A stretch of 64,000 bases of DNA from Atopococcus tabaci DSM 17538. Lineage in GTDB: Bacteria; Bacillota; Bacilli; Lactobacillales; Carnobacteriaceae_A. This document shows, in pieces, positions 58,932 through 64,000 of the stretch. The notes beneath the pieces were generated by a model. That model saw nothing but the letters and a program-made list of their open reading frames with translations. It ran no database searches and was not told the origin of the DNA. Position numbers and translations under genes: made by a program. Position 1 is the stretch's first letter, and each line of letters opens with the position of its first letter. The stretch covers positions 1-64,000 of the forward strand of contig NZ_AUCD01000002.1 in NCBI RefSeq assembly GCF_000429585.1, read 5' to 3'.

Positions 58932-59063
58932 TTCCGTACCTCTCCTCCCTTGAGATAGTTCGCTTTCTACTTACTTTTTCTCAGCATACCATTTATTCGA
59001 GCTGCCGGCCATGTTCAAACCTATGGCTGTTGATTCTGTCACTCTTATTTGTTGACACAAAAA

Positions 59064-59087
59064 AGCCCCCTTCACTTTAAGGGGACT
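59064..59087 (-). terminator. Terminator after the DUF438 gene
   Basis: AGTCCCCTT and AAGGGGGCT pair around AAAGTG, then TTTTTTG reading left. Confidence 0.8.
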
Positions 59088-59091
59088 TTCT

Positions 59092-60321
59092 TTACTCACT
59101 GATGGTTTTGTTTTCACCTTCCAGCTCCATGATTGGACCGATGTCTTGGACATACTCTAATGTGCCCAGATAGGTTCCTTTATCATCCCGTACCGCTTTG
59201 TAGGTTACCATCAAGAACTTGCCTTTAGCACGGAACCACAGGGTTTCAGCATCCTTGGTGCCGGTTTTGAAAGCATTCAGGAGCGCCATGACTTTATCCA
59301 CACTTTTCGGCGGGTGGCAATTTTGCACTTGTCGGCCGAGCGCATTTTTTGTGCGGGGGAAAATTTTCTTCTGGCTGTTGTTATTGAAATAAACGAAGGT
59401 GTCGTTCGCGTCGATGAAAGATATTTCCAGCGGCAGCAAATTCATGATTTTCTCGAGTTCCGTAAACGTCAAATGACCGGTTCCAAAGTTGAGCTTGGCG
59501 TCAGATGGGACACTGGCCCCGGTTTCTTCAAACACTTTCCGCTCCGGTACCCATTTCGCTTCCGGCTTGACGATGCAGTAGCCCATCTCTTCAGATTCCT
59601 CGGCGATGGCAATCCAGTCGTCTTCATTAAATGCATCGGTCACCATGGGAATTAGAATTTCTTCTTCTTTCACGATCATTTCTTCCAACTCATACTTCAA
59701 TTCCGCAAATGCATCCAGCAGTTTATCCATCTCGTCTTCTTCCACAAGTTGTTTGAATTCTTTGAACAGCATTCGGATGTTGTCGTCCACTCCCCACATC
59801 ACTTTGGGAGGGGCCAGGATGCCGTACCGTTCCATAATGGGAAACATGGAATTTTCTTTCCGCTCGTAATGGATGTCAAATTGCCATAAGATAGCCAACT
59901 GCTTCAACAAGCCGGATTTCAAATCAGCTTCCGGCTCTTCCATGTAGGCTGCCAGCACCCGTTCGATGCGTTCCAACGCACTTTCAATGGCCAAATTTTC
60001 CTGTTTCAATACTTGAACAGGATGGCCCTGCTTTTCCATCTCTTTTGAGATGTTCTCTGGTTTTTCGACCGCTCCAGTGAACAACGAGGCGTGAATGTTG
60101 CACAGGCGCATGATTTCTTCCGCTTCGATGCCTTCCTGCGCCATCAACCGGCGTTCCATCACCGCAATCTCAAAGGCACTGACATTGGAAAAATGCTCGG
60201 CGAATTCTTTTTTTATGACGTCTTGGTCTTCTCCTTCGTGTAGCCGGAGAATCAGTTCTTTCAGCTTTTCCTGACGCTTTTCTGTTTCAATCGTACGCTG
60301 ACTTTTCTGTTGCTGAGCCAT
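59092..60321 (-). CDS. DUF438 / hemerythrin-like / PAS sensor protein
   Basis: A 409-residue cytosolic protein. The N-terminal DUF438 region (about 15-90) contains LILRLHEGEDQDVIKKEFAEHFSNVS. A hemerythrin-like four-helix stretch follows (about 95-240: HPVQVLKQENLAIE, DIHYERKENSMFPIME, EEEILIPMV). The C-terminal PAS-like domain (about 285-400) has LPLEISFIDANDTFVYFN and GRQVQNCHPPKSV. Known relatives sit with DUF1858 proteins and are thought to sense nitric oxide, oxygen or iron state; the ligand here is unproven. It starts four bases after the DUF1858 gene. Confidence 0.87.
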   Translation of the reverse strand: MAQQQKSQRTIETEKRQEKLKELILRLHEGEDQDVIKKEFAEHFSNVSAFEIAVMERRLMAQEGIEAEEIMRLCNIHASLFTGAVEKPENISKEMEKQGHPVQVLKQENLAIESALERIERVLAAYMEEPEADLKSGLLKQLAILWQFDIHYERKENSMFPIMERYGILAPPKVMWGVDDNIRMLFKEFKQLVEEDEMDKLLDAFAELKYELEEMIVKEEEILIPMVTDAFNEDDWIAIAEESEEMGYCIVKPEAKWVPERKVFEETGASVPSDAKLNFGTGHLTFTELEKIMNLLPLEISFIDANDTFVYFNNNSQKKIFPRTKNALGRQVQNCHPPKSVDKVMALLNAFKTGTKDAETLWFRAKGKFLMVTYKAVRDDKGTYLGTLEYVQDIGPIMELEGENKTISE

Positions 60322-60325
60322 CTTT

Positions 60326-60550
60326 TTACTCCTTCACTTCAAAACCGTGCTGCGTCAAAGATTGGACCAAGTCTTCTTGGCTGAGGCCGACTTGCCGGGC
60401 ACCTTTATTAAGCGGCATCATACGGCCGACTGTTTGCAGCATCCTATCATCCTGAAGTGGAGTAAAGCCTAAATCCACCAAAACCGGTTTGAGTTCCGGG
60501 TATTCTTGGATCAATTGGAAGACCGTGTTGTTCAAATTGATTTCTTTCAC
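60326..60550 (-). CDS. DUF1858 small protein
   Basis: A 74-residue protein of the DUF1858 fold, with INLNNTVFQLIQEYPEL and LVDLGFTPLQDDRMLQTVGRMMPLNKGA. It shares ancestry with the N-terminal domain of ScdA/RIC iron-sulfur repair proteins. The pair DUF1858-DUF438 looks like a split, partner version of a RIC-like system. Function is inferred from the family and from the four-base spacing to the next gene. Confidence 0.85.
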   Translation of the reverse strand: MKEINLNNTVFQLIQEYPELKPVLVDLGFTPLQDDRMLQTVGRMMPLNKGARQVGLSQEDLVQSLTQHGFEVKE

Positions 60551-60743
60551 ATCCGCACCTCTTCACTTTTTCCGTCTTTTTTCTTATTAGGTTCATCATA
60601 ATCGACAGCTGTTCAAAATTCAACAAACTTTTCCTTATTACTGATAAAAAAGTATATTGAAACTACTCCCTCTTATATTTTCGGCATTTATCCTCAGTTT
60701 ATGTTTGAACATTTTTTAACAATCTATTTTCTGAGCACAAAAA

Positions 60744-60770
60744 ATGCAGGCCACTGGTTGTGACCTGCAT
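60744..60770 (-). terminator. Terminator after the SDR region
   Basis: ATGCAGG and CCTGCAT pair around a 13-base loop, then TTTTTTG reading left. Confidence 0.7.
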
Positions 60771-60787
60771 CCAATCTTATTAAGTGG

Positions 60788-60895
60788 TTACATACTGTGT
60801 TTTTCCGCCATTTTAAGCGCCATTTTAGGGTGTTTCACCGCAACTGTTTTTTTCGGGTGCTTCATCATCATGACGTTCCTGCGGTGTTTAAGCAT
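60788..60895 (-). CDS. Possible 35-residue basic peptide
   Basis: A short frame just after the SDR stop encodes a strongly basic, Met/His/Lys-rich peptide (MLKHRRNVMMMKHPKK and further KHPKMALKMAEKH). It ends before a terminator, as a last operon gene would. No clear RBS is visible, so it may be untranslated. No family is recognised. Confidence 0.3.
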   Translation of the reverse strand: MLKHRRNVMMMKHPKKTVAVKHPKMALKMAEKHSM

Positions 60896-60908
60896 CGCTT
60901 TTTTCCGC

Positions 60909-61987
60909 TTACGTTTTTTTGTTCGGATCTTCAAATATTGCCATTCCAATCCACAACAATAAAAATCCGACTCCAAATGCAATGGCACATGTTGTTAAAA
61001 GAGGATGTTTTTTCATTTTAACCATCCAACTCCCTTTTCGGGTCCATCCCTTGTTTGTGCCTCTCTCCCGCAGTTCTTCACCTTTCCCTTGCAAGGTGCT
61101 CATATCAGGAGACTCGGCTTCACGGTAAGCATCGTAATTAGTGGGGTAAACAGAATGTTCCATGTACCGTTCCGTGACGCGGGGCATCAAAGTTCCCATC
61201 AAGGAAAGCATCTTCGCCTGCCCACCGACATAAATGTCTCGTTGCGGTTTTTCGGCAGCGTACAAGATGGCTTCCGCTACACTTTCCGGCGGGGACATCA
61301 TGGCATCGTGTGTAGGGGCTTTGTCAATGTAACTGGCGGCGTGGTCCGTATAGGGTGTGTCCACGCGGGCGGGATGGATTTGCGGGACAACAACCGGAAG
61401 CTGGTCTTTCTCCACTTCCATCCGCAAAGCATCCGTGAAACTGTGGGCGGCAAATTTGGATGACGAATACGTTCCTTGAAGAGGAAATGCGCGGTTGCCG
61501 GCGACACTGCCTACATTAATCAGCGCGCCAGGACTGTCTTTTTCTTTGAAATGACGAACTGCGGCCAACGACCCGTAAACGACACCTCGATAATTAATGT
61601 CAAACAATTTTCGGGCGACCTCAATAGGAATATCCGTCACATGGCCGTATACCGCTGCTGCGGCGTTATTGATCCACGTATCAAAACCACCAAATGCGTC
61701 GATTGCTTTTTGGGCCAAACGATTGACGTCTTCTTCTTTGGAGACATCTGCTTTGACATACACCACTTGAGCTCCTTGAGATGACAGTTCTTCCGCCAAT
61801 GTACGCAATGCGTCTTCATCCCGACCGGAAATCACAATTTGGCGCCTGTCTTGGCCGCCATACGCGCAGTGACCAAACCGATGCCGCTGGTTGAACCGGT
61901 AAGGACGATGACTTGTTCATCCAACTTCTTCAAAGGCAGCTTCAAACTGTTCAAGGGTTTCTTGTCTTTGACTGTCCGCCGAGCCAT
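60909..61987 (-). pseudogene. Short-chain dehydrogenase with C-terminal membrane segment, one frameshift
   Basis: The frame from ATG 61987 gives LDEQVIVLTGSTSGIGLVTARMAAKTGAKL. A one-base loss near 61841 then breaks it, and the next frame carries ISGRDEDALRTLAEEL, the catalytic GTYSSSKFAAH (Tyr-x3-Lys) and RVDTPYTDHAASY. The product would be an NAD(P)-dependent SDR of about 355 residues ending in a hydrophobic helix (TTCAIAFGVGFLLLWIGMAIF). Adding one G at the break restores KLVISGRDE. Either a recent mutation or a read error. Confidence 0.8.
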
Positions 61988-62103
61988 ACTGATCCTCCTT
62001 TTTTAGTTGTGTCGCAACGGTTGTTCCGCTTTCATTTTACTGGGTATTACCTTTCCTTCACAACCCAAAGGGCTCTCTTTTGTATTTTTTTAACTTGGCA
62101 GTT

Positions 62104-62769
62104 TCACACATCCAACCGTTTAATCAGCTGGTTTTGAATTTCTCTGCCATGACGAAGCAGCACGTACACCAGCATCGCACAACTCATGCTAATGGAAATC
62201 AGTGACGGCAAGGCATTTTCTGCCCAACCTATCCCCAAAAAGATGGCCGGCACAAATCCCATCAAAGTCGCCAGCAACAAATACAACACATAATCGCCTA
62301 CGCTCAAGCGTACCACTTTCAAAGCGATAAACATGGCCGCCAGCGAGGCACTGCAGATGATGGGAATCGCGTAAGAAACCGACCAGTCCATCTGTCCTTG
62401 CGAATGATCCAAGTACAACATCAACAAAGACAAAGAAACGAGCAAGTAGACAATCCCCTTGGCAATGTTGCGTTTTTTTCGCAAAATCACCAGCATCACC
62501 AGCCACATGCTCATGATGCCGAAGAGAACCAGACGCCAGATGCCGGCTTGGGCCAAGAAAAAAAAGTCGACTACGAAATATACTGCGAGAATAAGCAAGG
62601 AAATAAGCATCAGCCACCTCGTGACCCGCTGTTTGTTGAAACGCAGCGGCACTTCTGGATAAGGGTCACGGCTCCCCTCTTTTTCTTGTCTGTTGAGCGC
62701 TGCGCGGCAGAGTGGGCATGTCTCCCACTTCCCTTTCACTTGCACCCGGCAAACAGAACATTGCTTCAT
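62104..62769 (-). CDS. DUF6320 zinc-ribbon membrane protein
   Basis: A 221-residue protein. A CxxC-x(10)-CxxC-type zinc ribbon at the N-terminus (CSVC and CPLC) is followed by about seven hydrophobic helices. It matches the DUF6320 arrangement. Its ATG overlaps the stop of the upstream acyltransferase gene by four bases (ATGA), a strong sign of functional coupling. The function is not known; relatives lie next to condensation-like acyltransferases. Confidence 0.8.
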   Translation of the reverse strand: MKQCSVCRVQVKGKWETCPLCRAALNRQEKEGSRDPYPEVPLRFNKQRVTRWLMLISLLILAVYFVVDFFFLAQAGIWRLVLFGIMSMWLVMLVILRKKRNIAKGIVYLLVSLSLLMLYLDHSQGQMDWSVSYAIPIICSASLAAMFIALKVVRLSVGDYVLYLLLATLMGFVPAIFLGIGWAENALPSLISISMSCAMLVYVLLRHGREIQNQLIKRLDV

Positions 62770-64000
62770 CGTTTTCCCTCCAGTTCTTCTTCGGTTACTT
62801 TGTTGGCAGCAACCGTGACCGAAACGCCTCGTTCAGTCAGCATACGCACGAAACGTTGTTGAATCGCTGTTTCTACAAACGGGGACGTAAAGGTGACCGT
62901 CAAATGTTCCCCATGACTGATCATGCAAAACTGCGGCCGGACCGCAGCTGTTTGAAAATAAACCTGCTCAACGTATCCATCCACCGGCTGCGGCAGTTCC
63001 ACCCGCCCTAAATTGGACATCGCCAACGACGTGTTGCGGTTGTTGAAATAATTGATTACCTTCAACAGCACATCTTTCAACGGCCGGATGACAATCCGCG
63101 CCAACGGGTTCAATTCGTATGAAATCAATCGGTTCAACCGTGTTTCCAAGCTGTCTGGACTGATTTGCCGCTGAAGCTGGTCCTGAAAGGTCTGGCAGAC
63201 ATGTGATAAAGTATCCTTTTTTTCGCCGTAAGTGTAAGCCAAATGGGTGGTGCTGAAAAAGTTGCGTGACGTACGGGACGGGAAGAATTGTCGTAAGTTG
63301 ACTGGAACCGAAACGGTGATGGTACGCGGCGTTGCAGAAGGCGGAGCTGTCTGCTGGGTCGCTTCCACAAACAGTGCGGTCAAATAAATGGTTAAGGAAA
63401 CCTTCTCTTTGCGGGATAACGCCAGTACTTCTTTCACCGGCATCTCCAGTTCAATGGCATGCATGCGGTTGTCCGGTGTTTTTTCCCCGCGGACGCGGTA
63501 CACATTTTTCTTCCGTCCCACCGGAACCGGACTGTACGTACTTTTGAACCAATGGGCCGCTTTTTTCCCTACTTTCGTGACGGTCTGAAGCGACGACTGC
63601 GCGGCTTCAGCGAAGTTCAACTGTCGGGTCTTGCGGAAATAATGGGCAAAACTGTCTTCCATCTGTTTCTGCAGGCGTTCAGAATCCAATGAATCCACGT
63701 TTCCATAAACCTCAGGGTAACGGAGCGAAAGGTATTCCGTTAATAAATCCTGGAAAAAGCCCATCGCGCCCGTTCCGTCTGATAATGCATGAAACACTTC
63801 CAGATGTATCCGGTCTGCATGATACAACACTCGAAACAGCAGCTCCCGGCGATCGTAGTGATAAATTTGCGCACACGGAGGGGCTGTTTCCAGCTGGACT
63901 TTCGGTTTCAATTCACTTTGTTCCAAGTAATACCAGAAGATGCCCCGGCGCAGCACACTGTGGTACAACACGTATTGTTCAAACGTCTTGTCCAGCGCTT
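62766..64000 (-). CDS. Condensation/alcohol acetyltransferase-like protein, 5' end missing
   Basis: The frame runs past the right edge; at least 410 residues are visible. The HxxxD-type motif HALSDGTGAMGFF fits the acyl-CoA-dependent acyltransferase/condensation superfamily. LEMPVKEVLALSRKEKVSLTIYLTALF and SVPVNLRQFFPS are further family features. The acyl donor and acceptor are unknown. It is translationally coupled to the DUF6320 gene, an arrangement seen elsewhere in Firmicutes. Confidence 0.75.
   Translation of the reverse strand, partial: ALDKTFEQYVLYHSVLRRGIFWYYLEQSELKPKVQLETAPPCAQIYHYDRRELLFRVLYHADRIHLEVFHALSDGTGAMGFFQDLLTEYLSLRYPEVYGNVDSLDSERLQKQMEDSFAHYFRKTRQLNFAEAAQSSLQTVTKVGKKAAHWFKSTYSPVPVGRKKNVYRVRGEKTPDNRMHAIELEMPVKEVLALSRKEKVSLTIYLTALFVEATQQTAPPSATPRTITVSVPVNLRQFFPSRTSRNFFSTTHLAYTYGEKKDTLSHVCQTFQDQLQRQISPDSLETRLNRLISYELNPLARIVIRPLKDVLLKVINYFNNRNTSLAMSNLGRVELPQPVDGYVEQVYFQTAAVRPQFCMISHGEHLTVTFTSPFVETAIQQRFVRMLTERGVSVTVAANKVTEEELEGKR

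Overview
The window looks like chromosome of a low-to-mid GC Firmicute of class Bacilli. Strong AGGAGG-type ribosome binding sites, a complete tagatose-6-phosphate lac cluster, an acyl-ACP thioesterase, acetolactate decarboxylase, oligoendopeptidase F, a YpuA-like DUF1002 protein and a Vga-type ABC-F protein fit a lactic-acid-bacterium-like or staphylococcus-like member. The genus cannot be fixed from the sequence alone. I saw no rRNA, tRNA or CRISPR array.

Layout. Positions 1-328 are one end of an IS1182-family element, followed by a scar of two gene fragments (349-820). A D-2-hydroxyacid dehydrogenase follows. Then comes a visibly AT-richer lactose island (about 2.2-11.2 kb): a GH1 gene, lacG, lacE and lacF face left, lacR-lacA-lacB-lacC-lacD face right, and the divergent promoter lies at 7.2-7.35 kb. 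From 11.3 to 18.3 kb lie ribokinase, two more 2-hydroxyacid dehydrogenases, a multibranched repeat, Dps, a metallo-hydrolase, asparaginase, a VOC protein and the DUF1002 protein. A sucrose set (scrB, scrA, scrR) with its operator follows at 18.4-22.4 kb. Next are a thioesterase, a voltage-gated-type ion channel, YwbE, a broken AlkD-like gene, an AbgT transporter and the ABC-F gene with an attenuator-like leader. The 28.7-42 kb stretch holds an acetyltransferase, transporters, alanine racemase, lipoproteins, a LysM-3D protein, a broken disulfide oxidoreductase, DUF4153, NAD(P)HX epimerase, a PadR-HAAS pair and pepF. The 42-50 kb stretch holds two MATE exporters flanking a ridA-patB-M20 operon, a cupin and a CAP-domain protein. 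At 50.5-55 kb two tandem MFS genes are both broken, one by an intact IS200/IS605 element. The right end carries a second pepF, a flavin monooxygenase, alsD, a DUF1858-DUF438 pair, a broken SDR gene, and a DUF6320 gene with a partial acyltransferase.

How the genes fit together. Lactose enters through LacFE as lactose-6-phosphate and is cut by LacG. The galactose-6-phosphate runs through LacAB, LacC and LacD to triose phosphates. Sucrose enters through ScrA and is cut by ScrB under ScrR. RidA, PatB and the M20 enzyme make a plausible route for acyl-cysteine thioconjugates.

Two cautions matter. First, ten apparent frameshifts occur in seven loci, and every one fits a loss of one base; several lie in A/T runs. 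Sequencing or assembly error is a serious alternative to gene decay for these loci. Second, the most interesting regulation is inferred from sequence only: mutually exclusive hairpins and two end-to-end overlapping leader ORFs before the ABC-F gene, and an early terminator before the second MATE gene.
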